DNA from: Actinophytocola sp963826035
GTDB taxonomy: Bacteria > Actinomycetota > Actinomycetes > Mycobacteriales > Pseudonocardiaceae
Reading direction: 5' to 3'
DNA length: 64,000 nucleotides
Assembly (NCBI GenBank): GCA_963826035.1
Contig: CAWGVZ010000015.1
Coordinates: 744,001 to 808,000, forward strand
Shown here one piece after another: positions 25,453 through 33,580 of the stretch (the stretch's first letter is position 1; every line of letters begins with the position of its first letter). The notes beneath the pieces are model-generated. The model ran no database searches. It was not told the origin of the DNA and saw only the letters and a program-made list of their open reading frames with translations. The translations under genes and the position numbers were made by a program.

Positions 25453-26444
25453 CCGCGCTGGCGTTCGAGTCGATCGACGACTATCTCGGCCCGGCCGACG
25501 GCCGGTTCTTCGGCAGCGGGTACCGGCGGGCGGAGTACCACGTCAGCGACGTCGTGGTAACGCCGCTGACCGGCACCCGTTCGACGATCAGCATCCGCTA
25601 CCCGGCCGACTGGTCGAAGAAGAAGGACGGTGTGGATCTGCGTCCGCACCTCAGCACGGTCGACATGCTCGTGCTGGGCGTGCAGCTCAGCGAGGCCCAC
25701 CTCACACACGCCCACGGGCTCGACGCGGCGGCGCGCCGGGACTGCTGGCTGCGGAAGGTGACGTTGCGCGCCGGCACCGCACCGCAGGAGGACCTCGTCG
25801 GTATGGAGGGAACCGCCGGGCTGCGTGAGATGACGCCGGCCGCCGGCGGGGACTTCGTCTCCACGTACGACTGCGTGATCGGCGCGATGCGCGCCCGGTG
25901 CGAGATCCAGCATCCCGTCGGGCGCGCGGCGACCGGCACCGCCGCGTTCGGGTCGATCGACGACGTGCTCGACGACGCCGCCACCCGGTACTACGGCACG
26001 GGTTTCACCACGCAGCGGCACCGGATCTCCGATGTCGGGGTCGACCTGGTGAACCTGCGGGCGTCCGGCGATGTGTCGATCGAGCCGACCGGTGCCGTGC
26101 CGGCCGAGGGCATCGACGGCGCCGGCCAGCCGTCGGTGTCCCTTGTGGACTGCTTCGTGACCAACCTGCAGCTGGCCCAGATCCTGATGTACGAGCTGGA
26201 CTCGATCCGGCGGCAGGACAGCAACACGCTGTGGATGCTCAAGACCGTGCTCGAGACCTCGAGCCCGTACCGGCCCTGGTCGCCACCGCAGGTCTCGAGC
26301 GTGGCGATCACGGGCAAGCACCAGGTGCCGCTGCGCGGCGCCGTGTGGCGCAACGTCGATCTCCACGGCGAGTGCGCGGGGGTGACCATGCGGTCCTCCT
26401 TCGCGCACGAGCTTCCCGCTACCCTGACCGAAAAGGCATCCTGA
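25449..26444 (+). CDS. AvrD-like protein (syringolide-synthase family)
   Basis: 331 residues. I recognise the AvrD family from FESIDDYLGPADGRFFGSGY, YPADWSKKK and HLSTVDMLVLGVQLSE. The family's founder in Pseudomonas syringae directs synthesis of syringolides from a sugar and a beta-ketoacyl unit. The protein is an internal duplication: residues 5-40 and about 164-200 align (SIDDYLG/SIDDVLD, RFFGSGY/RYYGTGF, YHVSDVVV/HRISDVGV), and the second helix-strand units also align (LSTVDMLVLGVQLSEAHL/VSLVDCFVTNLQLAQILM). This suggests two hotdog-type halves as in AfsA. ATG overlaps the ACP stop (ATGA). Predicted to join an ACP-bound acyl group to a sugar or triose. Family assignment is from memory, so moderate confidence. 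Confidence 0.72.
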   Translation: MTALAFESIDDYLGPADGRFFGSGYRRAEYHVSDVVVTPLTGTRSTISIRYPADWSKKKDGVDLRPHLSTVDMLVLGVQLSEAHLTHAHGLDAAARRDCWLRKVTLRAGTAPQEDLVGMEGTAGLREMTPAAGGDFVSTYDCVIGAMRARCEIQHPVGRAATGTAAFGSIDDVLDDAATRYYGTGFTTQRHRISDVGVDLVNLRASGDVSIEPTGAVPAEGIDGAGQPSVSLVDCFVTNLQLAQILMYELDSIRRQDSNTLWMLKTVLETSSPYRPWSPPQVSSVAITGKHQVPLRGAVWRNVDLHGECAGVTMRSSFAHELPATLTEKAS

Positions 26445-27130
26445 TGAAACTGGCGATCTCCGGCACCTACTCGTCGGGCAAGACCCGCACGGTGATGGCG
26501 TTGTCCCACTACACCGGAGTCCCTCGCACCCTTGCCAAGGCGATCCGCGAGATCATGCCGGACGCGGTGCCCGGCAAGAAGCTGGCGGACGTCACGCCCG
26601 CGGAGTTCGTGCAGCTCATGATGCGCCGGCACGTCGGACGCGCGGTGGCCGAGGCCAAGCTCGGCGACAACTTCGTGTCCGACGGATCGTCGCTGCAGGA
26701 GTGGCTCTACGGCGCGGCGCGGGTGCTGCACGGCATGAACCCGAGCGAGCCCACTGTCGAGGTGCCGGCGGGCATGGCGTTCTTCGAGGAGGTGGTTGCC
26801 CAGTTCGGCTTCGCGTTCAAGCAACACGTGAAGCAGACGTACGACGCGTTCGTCCACTTGCGACACGAGCTGCCGATCACCGACGACGGCCACCGGCCGA
26901 TGAACGAGAAGTTCCGCACGACGATCGACGAGATGCTGCTGAGCACCCTCGACGAACTGCGGATTCCCGTGCACGTGGTGAGCGGCTCGTTCACCGACCG
27001 GCTCGCCACGATCGTCGACCTGTTCGACCTTCCGACGGTACGCGGTCTCGACGAGGCCGTGGCCCTGGCGAACGCCGACTACGCCCAGCTGGACCTGCGC
27101 CTGGAAACCGAACGAGCCCTCTCGGCCTGA
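26444..27130 (+). CDS. P-loop kinase/ATPase (NadR/AAA_28-like)
   Basis: 228 residues. Walker A GTYSSGKT at residues 6-13. DNFVSDGSSLQEWLYGA (near residue 75) looks like a nucleoside-kinase-type DGSS/DRG substrate segment, and a C-terminal lid-like part follows with RTTIDEMLLSTLDEL. The fold class is that of NadR-type ribosylnicotinamide kinases and related small-molecule kinases. Last gene of the operon, overlapping the AvrD-like stop by 1 nt. Likely phosphorylates the pathway's sugar or product. A 63-bp palindromic repeat follows 5 nt after the stop and may terminate the transcript. Confidence 0.75.
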   Translation: MKLAISGTYSSGKTRTVMALSHYTGVPRTLAKAIREIMPDAVPGKKLADVTPAEFVQLMMRRHVGRAVAEAKLGDNFVSDGSSLQEWLYGAARVLHGMNPSEPTVEVPAGMAFFEEVVAQFGFAFKQHVKQTYDAFVHLRHELPITDDGHRPMNEKFRTTIDEMLLSTLDELRIPVHVVSGSFTDRLATIVDLFDLPTVRGLDEAVALANADYAQLDLRLETERALSA

Positions 27131-27135
27131 CCGGG

Positions 27136-27198
27136 GGAATGCCTGGAACGACGCCTTGCTGACGTTGAGCGTCAGGAACGACGCCTTCCAGGCATTCC
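27136..27198. repeat. 63-bp palindromic repeat, copy 1
   Basis: GGAATGCCTGG (27136-27146) pairs with CCAGGCATTCC (27188-27198), and internal ACGACGCCTT units repeat within it. An almost identical copy in the opposite orientation lies at 49495-49554. Both sit just downstream of an operon's last stop codon, so they may act as terminators or as small mobile palindromes. Confidence 0.8.
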
Positions 27199-27234
27199 AC
27201 CCTTCCCAAGTCGGACACCCTCGGCCTACATGTC

Positions 27235-27248
27235 TGGGAGCGCTCCCA
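27235..27248. promoter_or_regulatory. CebR-type operator TGGGAGCGCTCCCA
   Basis: Perfect 14-bp palindrome 42 nt before the GH9 start. The sequence equals the known CebR (cellooligosaccharide-responsive LacI-family) operator of Streptomyces and occurs identically at 52287 and 59853. Confidence 0.85.
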
Positions 27249-27290
27249 GGGCAATGATGGATCTCCGGCAACCCTCGCCGAGGAGGACCC

Positions 27291-27985
27291 GTGTCAGACC
27301 GTCTTTCCGTTCTGGCGGCCTTGGCCGTGGCCGCCGGCGTGCTCGTGGCACCGGTGGACCGCGCGGCTGCCGCGCCCGCGTTCAACTACGGCGAGGCGTT
27401 GCAGAAGTCGATCTGGTTCTACGACGCGCAGCGTTCCGGCGCGCTCGGCGCGGGCAACCGCGTCAGTTGGCGCGGCGACTCGGGCATGGCCGACGGCCGT
27501 GACGTCGGGCTCGACCTCACCGGTGGGTTCTACGACGCCGGTGACCACGTCAAGTTCGGGCTTCCGTTCAGCGCCAGCATGACCATGCTCGCCTGGGGCG
27601 CCATCGAGGAGTCGGATGCCTACCGCAGGTCCGGCCAGCTCGCGCCGTTGAAGGCGAACCTGCGCTGGGGTATGGACTGGCTGATCAAGGCACACCCGCA
27701 GCCCCAGGTGTTGTACGGCCAGGTCGGCCAGGGCGACGCCGACCACCGCTGGTGGGGACCGGCCGAGGTGATGTCGATGCCGCGGCCGGCCTACAAGATC
27801 GACGCGAGCTGCCCGGGCTCGGACCTCGCCGGTGAGTCGGCCGCCTCGATGGCCGCCGCCTCGATGGTGTTCGCCGACGACCCGGCGTATGCGAACACCC
27901 TGCTGACCCACGCCAAGCAGCTGTACACCTTCGCCGATCAGCGGCGTGGCCGCTACAGCGACTGCATCACCGACGCCGCGAACCC
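27291..27985 (+). pseudogene. GH9 endoglucanase, truncated after about 230 residues
   Basis: GTG 27291 follows GAGGAGGA. Signal peptide ending AAAAPAFNYGEAL, then canonical GH9 N-terminal sequence (KSIWFYDAQRSG, GRDVGLDLTGGFYDAGDHVKF, DHRWWGPAEVM, YSDCITDA). DAGDHVKF holds the two Asp residues of the catalytic base. Similarity ends abruptly at about 27980, before the His-rich substrate site and the catalytic Glu near the normal C-terminus, so it should be inactive. The frame runs on through unrelated sequence to 28154. A CebR-type operator is still upstream. Confidence 0.87.
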
Positions 27986-27990
27986 TACGC

Positions 27991-28077
27991 GGCGCCGCGT
28001 TGATCACCAGCCGCCGCACGGGCCATCAGGTACTGCACAGCCGCACCCCGCTCGGCGACACCCTGGCCCGCGCCTAA
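27991..28077 (+). pseudogene. C-terminal fragment of an ArsR-like regulator
   Basis: In a different frame from the GH9 relic, GAALITSRRTGHQVLHSRTP continuing LGDTLARA and TAA resembles the wing and C-terminal helix of winged-helix ArsR proteins (typically LVTSRREGRQVLYS-TPLGDAL). Immediate contact with the broken GH9 gene marks a deletion endpoint. The assignment rests on 28 residues. Confidence 0.5.
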
Positions 28078-28149
28078 TCGCGATAGAACATATTTCAGTT
28101 GGTTCGTCGAAATTCTTGTCATACATGGATGAAGTGATTGCATGTGAGC

Positions 28150-28163
28150 TATAACACGTTCTA
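28150..28163. promoter_or_regulatory. KstR-like operator
   Basis: TATAACACGTTCTA fits the KstR consensus TnnAACnnGTTnnA at every fixed position and lies 12 nt before the KstD-like start codon. KstR represses steroid catabolism genes in actinobacteria. Regulation is inferred from the match and position. Confidence 0.6.
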
Positions 28164-28174
28164 GATTTGTCGGC

Positions 28175-29947
28175 ATGTCCGACACCATGAGACCCGGCGG
28201 GCAGCTGTCCCGCCGGCAGGTTCTGCGCGGCACCGCGGCCGGTGCCACGATCGCTCTGGCTTCCGGCATGGTCGATCCTCTCGCCGCCGCGGCCGAGCCG
28301 GTCATCGGCGAGTACGACGTCGTGGTGGTCGGTGCCGGCGCCGCGGGTATGACGGCCGCGTTGACCGCCGCCCGTCGGGGGCTTTCCTGTGTGGTGGTGG
28401 AGAAGGCGGCCACGTTCGGCGGATCGGCCGCCCGGTCCGGTGCGGGCATCTGGATACCCAACAACGAGGTTCTGCTCGCCGCCGGTGTTCCGGACACACC
28501 CCGGAAGGCGGCCGACTACCTCGCGGCCGTGGTCGGGCCCAGTGTGCCAGCCGCTCGGCGGCAGGCTTTTCTCGACAACGGGCCGGCGATGCTCTCCTTC
28601 GTCATGGCCAACAGTCCGCTGCGGTTCCGCTGGATGGAGGGGTACAGCGACTACTACCCCGAGCTGCCCGGCGGCTTGCCGAACGGTCGCTCCATCGAGC
28701 CGGATCAGTTGGACGGTAACGTTCTCGGTGCGGAGCTCGCCCGGCTGAACCCGCCATACCTCACCACCCCGGCCGGCATGGTCGTGTTCAGTGCCGACTA
28801 CAAGTGGCTCGCCCTGGCCGCGGTCAACGCCCGGGGTGCGGCGGTCGCCGCCGAGTGTCTCGCTCGGGGTACGGCCGCGGCTTTCCGTGGGGAGAAGCCG
28901 CTGACCATGGGGCAGTCGCTCGCCGGTGGTCTGCGGGCGGGGTTGTTGGCGGCGAACGTGCCCGTGTGGTTGACCACCCCGCTGCTGGACCTGGTGGTGG
29001 AGGGCGGCAGGGTCACCGGCGTGCTGGTGTCGCGGGGCGGTACCACCGGCATGGTCAGGGCACGGCGCGGGGTGATCGTCGGTTCGGGTGGGTTCGAGCA
29101 CAACGCGGCCATGCGCAACCAGTACCAGCAGCAGCCGACCGGTACACAGTGGACGGTCGGTGCGCGGGAGAACACCGGTGACGGTATCCGCGCGGGCGCG
29201 CGGGCCGGCGCGGCCCTGGACCTGATGGACGACGCCTGGTGGGGTCCGGCCATTCCGTTGCCCGGCGAGCCCTACTTCTGCCTCGCCGAACGCACGCTGC
29301 CCGGTGGCCTGATCGTCGACGCGGCGGGGGAGCGGTTCGTCAACGAGGCGGCACCTTACGGCGATGTCGTGCACGTCATGTACGACCGCCACCCGACCGA
29401 TCCGTGCATTCCCGCGTGGCTGATCGTGGACCAGTACTACCGCAACAAGTACCTGTTCAAGGACATCGTGGCGACCTTCGCCCTGCCCAACTCGTGGTAC
29501 ACGTCCGGAGCCGTGTACCGCTCGGCCACCGTGGACGGCCTGGCCTCCGCCATCGGCGTGCCGTCACAGGCTCTGCGGGCGACCGTCTCCCGGTTCAACG
29601 GGTTCGCGCGCACCGGGACCGACGCCGACTTCGCCCGCGGCCGGAGCGCCTATGACCACTACTACACCGATCCCGCCGTGCGCCCGAACTCGTGCCTGAC
29701 GCATCTCTGGCTGCCGCCGTACTACGCGTTCAAGATCGTTCCCGGCGATCTCGGTACGAAGGGCGGGATGCGCACGGACGCGCGGGCACGGGTGCTTCGT
29801 CCCGACGGCACGGTCATCCCGGGCCTGTACGCGGCGGGCAACGCCAGCGCCGCGGTCATGGGCCGCGGCTACGCCGGTGCCGGTTCCACCATCGGTCCCG
29901 CCATGACCTTCGGCTACATCGCCGCCAACGACCTCGCCGGGGCGTAA
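28175..29947 (+). CDS. KstD-like FAD-dependent 3-ketosteroid dehydrogenase with Tat signal
   Basis: 590 residues. Twin-arginine signal (LSRRQVLRG, residues about 11-19), then the FAD-binding VVVGAGAAGMTAALTAARRG and GGSAARSGAGIWIPNN. The C-terminal segments PPYYAFKIVPGDLGTKGG (Tyr and Gly of the KstD active site) and VMGRGYAGAGSTIGPAMTFG (FAD-binding) are characteristic of the 3-ketosteroid delta1-dehydrogenase and fumarate-reductase-like flavoprotein family. WMEGYSDYYPELPGG holds the equivalent of another KstD Tyr. A Tat signal is unusual for KstD. If real, it places the enzyme outside the cytoplasm. A KstR-like box upstream supports a steroid-type substrate. Confidence 0.85.
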   Translation: MSDTMRPGGQLSRRQVLRGTAAGATIALASGMVDPLAAAAEPVIGEYDVVVVGAGAAGMTAALTAARRGLSCVVVEKAATFGGSAARSGAGIWIPNNEVLLAAGVPDTPRKAADYLAAVVGPSVPAARRQAFLDNGPAMLSFVMANSPLRFRWMEGYSDYYPELPGGLPNGRSIEPDQLDGNVLGAELARLNPPYLTTPAGMVVFSADYKWLALAAVNARGAAVAAECLARGTAAAFRGEKPLTMGQSLAGGLRAGLLAANVPVWLTTPLLDLVVEGGRVTGVLVSRGGTTGMVRARRGVIVGSGGFEHNAAMRNQYQQQPTGTQWTVGARENTGDGIRAGARAGAALDLMDDAWWGPAIPLPGEPYFCLAERTLPGGLIVDAAGERFVNEAAPYGDVVHVMYDRHPTDPCIPAWLIVDQYYRNKYLFKDIVATFALPNSWYTSGAVYRSATVDGLASAIGVPSQALRATVSRFNGFARTGTDADFARGRSAYDHYYTDPAVRPNSCLTHLWLPPYYAFKIVPGDLGTKGGMRTDARARVLRPDGTVIPGLYAAGNASAAVMGRGYAGAGSTIGPAMTFGYIAANDLAGA

Positions 29948-29989
29948 CCTGGTCTGCTGCCTGGAAAAAACCCACCCTGGGGAGCCGAC

Positions 29990-31180
29990 ATGACCACCTT
30001 GTCCCGAAGAACACTGCTCACCGGCACCGTAGTGGCCCTCGCCGCCCCGGCCGCGGCGGTCGCCGCGCCGCGGGAGGCCGACCCGTCAACGGTGCTCGAG
30101 TGGAACCAGGCCCTGCTGCGGATCGTGCGAACGCCCGGCGCCCAGCCACCGACCGTGCACCCGACCCGGAGCTTCGCGATGATGCACGCCGCCATGTACC
30201 GGGCGGCCAGCGTCAGTCCCTCGACCGCGCTCATCGCCGCCGTGGCCCAGGCCGGCCATGACGTCCTCGCCGTCCTCTACCCCACGGCGGTCCCGGACCT
30301 GGACGCGTTGCTGCAGGCCCAACTCGCGAACGCCCACGACACCGAGCGAGGCATTCGGATCGGGCGAACGGCGGCCCGCCGGATGATCGAGCTCCGGGCC
30401 GCCGACGGCTCGGCCGCCACGCCTCCGGCGATCCCGCCGGGCACCGAGCCGGGCCAGTACCGGCCGACTCCGCCGGCCTTCAACCCGCCCGTGTTCACCC
30501 ACTGGGCCGCCGTCACGCCGTTCGTGCTGGACCGGGCCGACCAGTTCCGTCCGGCGCCGTATCCCGACCTCAGGAGCTCGCGTTATGCCGGCGCCGTCAA
30601 CGAGGCAGCCAGCTTCGGCAGGGACACCAGCACCACCCGCACGGCCGATCAGACGGTCCAGGCCCGGTTCTGGCCCGGCCCGATCCAGAACTACTGGAAC
30701 GAGATCGCCCAGTCGGTGCTGCACTCCACCGGGCTGATGAGCGCCACCAGGGTGTTCGCCAAGCTGAACCTGACCTTCGCCGACGCGGCGATCGCCTTCT
30801 ACGACGCCAAGTACCACCACCGGATCTGGCGGCCGGTCACCGCCATCCGAATGGCCGACACCGATGGAAACCCCGCGACGACCGCCGATCCCACGTGGAA
30901 CGGTCTGCTCACCTCCAACGATCCCAGCTATCCCGGTGGGCACAGCGTGATCGGCCAGGCCGGCGCGACCGTCCTGGCCGCCTGCACCGGGCAACGGCAC
31001 CGGCTGGTCGTGACGTCCGAGGTCCTGCCGGGCGTCGTGCGAACCTTCGACCGGCTCCAGGACGCCGCCGACGAGGCAGGCTTCTCCCGGTTCCTCGGCG
31101 GTGTCCACACCAGACTCGACCACGCGGCAGGACAGCGACTCGGTGCTGACGTCGCCAGGGCGGTGCTCACCAGGACATAG
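29990..31180 (+). CDS. Tat-exported vanadium-dependent haloperoxidase / PAP2 protein
   Basis: 396 residues. Signal peptide with LSRRTLLTG (Tat-like). C-terminal vanadate-binding pattern: YHHRIWRPVTAIR (near residue 285), SYPGGHSVIGQAGA (near 313, SGHS-type His) and FLGGVHTRLDHAAGQRLG (near 365, His ligand). This is the order of the chloroperoxidase-like PAP2 family found as secreted proteins in Streptomyces. The gene begins 42 nt after the KstD-like gene on the same strand, with GGGGAG before ATG, so they may be co-transcribed. Phosphatase rather than haloperoxidase activity cannot be excluded. Confidence 0.82.
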   Translation: MTTLSRRTLLTGTVVALAAPAAAVAAPREADPSTVLEWNQALLRIVRTPGAQPPTVHPTRSFAMMHAAMYRAASVSPSTALIAAVAQAGHDVLAVLYPTAVPDLDALLQAQLANAHDTERGIRIGRTAARRMIELRAADGSAATPPAIPPGTEPGQYRPTPPAFNPPVFTHWAAVTPFVLDRADQFRPAPYPDLRSSRYAGAVNEAASFGRDTSTTRTADQTVQARFWPGPIQNYWNEIAQSVLHSTGLMSATRVFAKLNLTFADAAIAFYDAKYHHRIWRPVTAIRMADTDGNPATTADPTWNGLLTSNDPSYPGGHSVIGQAGATVLAACTGQRHRLVVTSEVLPGVVRTFDRLQDAADEAGFSRFLGGVHTRLDHAAGQRLGADVARAVLTRT

Positions 31181-31219
31181 CCGAGACAGCGGAGTGGCAC
31201 AGATGGCAGGCTGCGAGCT

Positions 31220-31777
31220 GTGAACCCGATCGTCGCGCAGGTGTTGACCATCGCCGGTGTCCTGCTCGGCGCGGCCGCCACGTTCGTCGTCACCTCCAGC
31301 ACCGAGCGAACCCGTTGGCGGCGGGCGCAGTCCGCCCGGTGGGACGACAAACGCCTCCTCGCGTATTCGGAGTACGCCAACGCGGTCAAGCACATGGTCC
31401 GGCTGTGCCGCCGGATCGCGGAGACCAAGGGTCTGCTGTCCACCGGCCAGCCCATCGACCTCGACTCCGCGTTCACCGACCTCGCCGAGGCGGAGACCCA
31501 ACGAGCCGCCCGATGGGAAACCGTCCTGCTCCTCGGCGAGCCGGCGACGATCTCCGCCGCCCGAGCATGGAGCGAGCAGGCATGGCGGCTGGAGCGCCTC
31601 CTGCGCGACGACCACCCCGACGCGTCCCCGTTCATCGACACCTACCGGAACGCCATGCGGCTACGCAACGAGTTCTACGCCCACGCTCGTGCGGACCTCG
31701 GCATCACCAGCGGCTCGCTACCCGAACTCACCTGGACCTCGCTCCAACCCCCGCCCGACCACCCTGCTACACCTTGA
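31220..31777 (+). CDS. Hypothetical protein with N-terminal membrane anchor
   Basis: 185 residues from GTG 31220. One hydrophobic segment (residues 5-24, AQVLTIAGVLLGAAATFVV) followed by a basic cytoplasmic helix-rich domain (TERTRWRRAQSARWDDKRLLAY, split as TERTRWRRAQ and SARWDDKRLLAY). This layout is common in small actinobacterial proteins of unknown function. No catalytic motif recognised. Confidence 0.75.
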   Translation: MNPIVAQVLTIAGVLLGAAATFVVTSSTERTRWRRAQSARWDDKRLLAYSEYANAVKHMVRLCRRIAETKGLLSTGQPIDLDSAFTDLAEAETQRAARWETVLLLGEPATISAARAWSEQAWRLERLLRDDHPDASPFIDTYRNAMRLRNEFYAHARADLGITSGSLPELTWTSLQPPPDHPATP

Positions 31778-31824
31778 CGTGCTTCGGCCGGTCGTAGCAT
31801 GGGGTCAGGACAGGAGTGTGTGAC

Positions 31825-32616
31825 ATGGAGTTGCGCGGCGCGAAGGTACTGGTGACGGGTGCCACCGGGGGGATCGGGCGGGCGTTGGCGGTTGAACTGG
31901 CCGCCCGCGGTGGCGAGGTGGTACTCACCGGGCGCCGCGCGGAGGTGCTCGAGCCGCTGGCCGAGAAACTGGGCGGCCGGGCCATCCCCACCGATCTGGC
32001 CGACCGGGACGCGATCGAAGAACTGCTGAACTCGGCGGACGAGCTCGACGTGCTCGTGGCCAACGCCGCACTGCCGGCGTCAGGCTTGCTCGCCGACTAC
32101 TCCCTCGACGAGATCGACCGCGCGCTGGAGGTCAACCTCCGCGTGCCCATCGTGATGGCCAAGCTGGCCACCGAAGGCATGGCCGCCCGCCGCCGCGGCC
32201 ACCTGGTCTTCATCTCCTCACTGTCCGGGAAGACCGCGTCCGGGCAGGCATCCCTCTACAACGCCACCAAGTTCGGGATGCGCGGCTTCGCCCTCGCGCT
32301 CCGCGAGGACATGCGCCCGCACAACGTCGGTGTCTCCACGGTGTTCCCTGGCTTCATCAGGGATGCGGGCATGTTCGCCGACTCCGGTGCGACCCTGCCT
32401 CGCGGGGTCGGCACCCGGACGCCGGAGGACGTGGCGCGGGCGACCGCACGCGCCATCGAGAACAACGTCGCCGAGGTGGACGTGGCGCCGTTGGGTCTGC
32501 GCCTGGCCGCCCTGATCGGCAGCGCCGCGCCCAGCCTGGCCGCCGCCGTGCAACGCCGCATGGGCGGGGACAAGATCACCGCCCAGCTCGCCGAAGGCCA
32601 GCGCCACAAACGCTGA
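31825..32616 (+). CDS. Short-chain dehydrogenase/reductase
   Basis: 263 residues from ATG 31825, with AGGAG 8 nt upstream. TGATGGIGRAL cofactor loop, VANAALP in place of NNAG, catalytic Ser in FISSLSGKT and YNATK. A C-terminal extension (IENNVAEVDVAPLGLRLAAL) is typical of the SDR members annotated in lipid or secondary metabolism. No partner gene adjacent. Confidence 0.88.
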   Translation: MELRGAKVLVTGATGGIGRALAVELAARGGEVVLTGRRAEVLEPLAEKLGGRAIPTDLADRDAIEELLNSADELDVLVANAALPASGLLADYSLDEIDRALEVNLRVPIVMAKLATEGMAARRRGHLVFISSLSGKTASGQASLYNATKFGMRGFALALREDMRPHNVGVSTVFPGFIRDAGMFADSGATLPRGVGTRTPEDVARATARAIENNVAEVDVAPLGLRLAALIGSAAPSLAAAVQRRMGGDKITAQLAEGQRHKR

Positions 32617-32698
32617 CTCCCTGGGCCAGGGTCAAGCGCAACCACCTGGCCGACAGTTGCTCAGAAACATGAGCAGCTCGCTCGGCGAAGGTATGACC

Positions 32699-33013
32699 AT
32701 GGGTAGGGAGAACAGAGACGTCTTGGTCTTGCAGGCACGTGCCGCACTGATCATGGCGGCCTTGCGGCGGTCGATCGTCACGTACAAGGAACTCGGGTTC
32801 GCGATCGGGCTGAAGGACATCGAGCTGCGCAACGAGATGCGTCACGTGCTCGACCAGCTGGCCAACGAGTGCTACAACGTCGGAGAACCTCCGATGAGGG
32901 CGCTGGTGGTGAACGCTCAGACCGGAGCACCTGGCGCAGGATGGCACGGCAACGGTGAGCCTTGGCACGCCGATGTCCAGCGAGTCTTTCGCTACTGGTC
33001 CGCCCAGTCCTGA
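32699..33013 (+). CDS. Small conserved-looking hypothetical protein
   Basis: 104 residues from ATG 32699 (GAAGG 7 nt upstream; alternative ATGs at 32669 and 32693). Contains LIMAALRRSIVTYKELGFAI, NEMRHVLDQLANECYN and PPMRALVVNAQTGAPGAGW. The order helix, TYKELG, small domain, ALVVN resembles the winged-helix half of alkyltransferase-like proteins, but the PCHR site is absent. Function unknown. Confidence 0.65.
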   Translation: MGRENRDVLVLQARAALIMAALRRSIVTYKELGFAIGLKDIELRNEMRHVLDQLANECYNVGEPPMRALVVNAQTGAPGAGWHGNGEPWHADVQRVFRYWSAQS

Positions 33014-33022
33014 CAAGCGCTT

Positions 33023-33580
33023 TCAGTCAGGTGGCGAGTCGGTCGTTTCGAGAGTTCTGAGCACGTGTTCGATGAACGGTGCTTTCCCGGCTCGGTACCG
33101 GACGCGGTCTCGCGCGTCGTCGTCGGCGAGCTGTGTTTTGATCCGCGCGTATTCGGCAGCGACGTCCGGAGCCCGGCGGAGGTGGTCTCGGAACGCGATC
33201 CATTGAGGCCAGTCGGGTGACCCCTGCTCGACGACGTGTAGGTGGTGCGTTCTGTGCGCGATGGAAGGAAAGCACAACGACCACTTGCGGTCCGCCTCGT
33301 CGGCGGGTTCGGGGGCGTGCACCCAACCCAGTTCGCCCACGATGTCGATCGCATCGGCGAAGGCATCCCGGTCCGTGATGACGGCGAGCATGTCGATGAT
33401 CGGCTTGGCGGGAAGCCCCTGAACCGCGGTGCTGCCGATGTGCTCGATCGAGCCGGTGAGCCAGGGCGCGAGTACCGGCTCCAGCCGTCGTCTCTGCACG
33501 TCGAAGTCGGAAGCCCAACCGGGGTCGTGGTCGACGATCCTGATCACATCCTGCCGCGCCGGCACGGTCAGTTCTCCCAC
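33023..33580 (-). CDS. GrpB-family (UPF0157) nucleotidyltransferase-fold protein
   Basis: 185 residues from GTG 33578-33580. Family hallmarks: VDHDPGWASDF near the N-terminus, IEHIGSTAVQGLPAKPIIDML (split as IEHIGSTAV and QGLPAKPIIDML) carrying the GS and DxD-like residues, then HLHVVEQGS and FRDHLRRAPDVAAEYARIK. Role unknown in most organisms. Overlaps the upstream gene's 3' end by 13 nt. Confidence 0.9.
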   Translation of the reverse strand: MGELTVPARQDVIRIVDHDPGWASDFDVQRRRLEPVLAPWLTGSIEHIGSTAVQGLPAKPIIDMLAVITDRDAFADAIDIVGELGWVHAPEPADEADRKWSLCFPSIAHRTHHLHVVEQGSPDWPQWIAFRDHLRRAPDVAAEYARIKTQLADDDARDRVRYRAGKAPFIEHVLRTLETTDSPPD

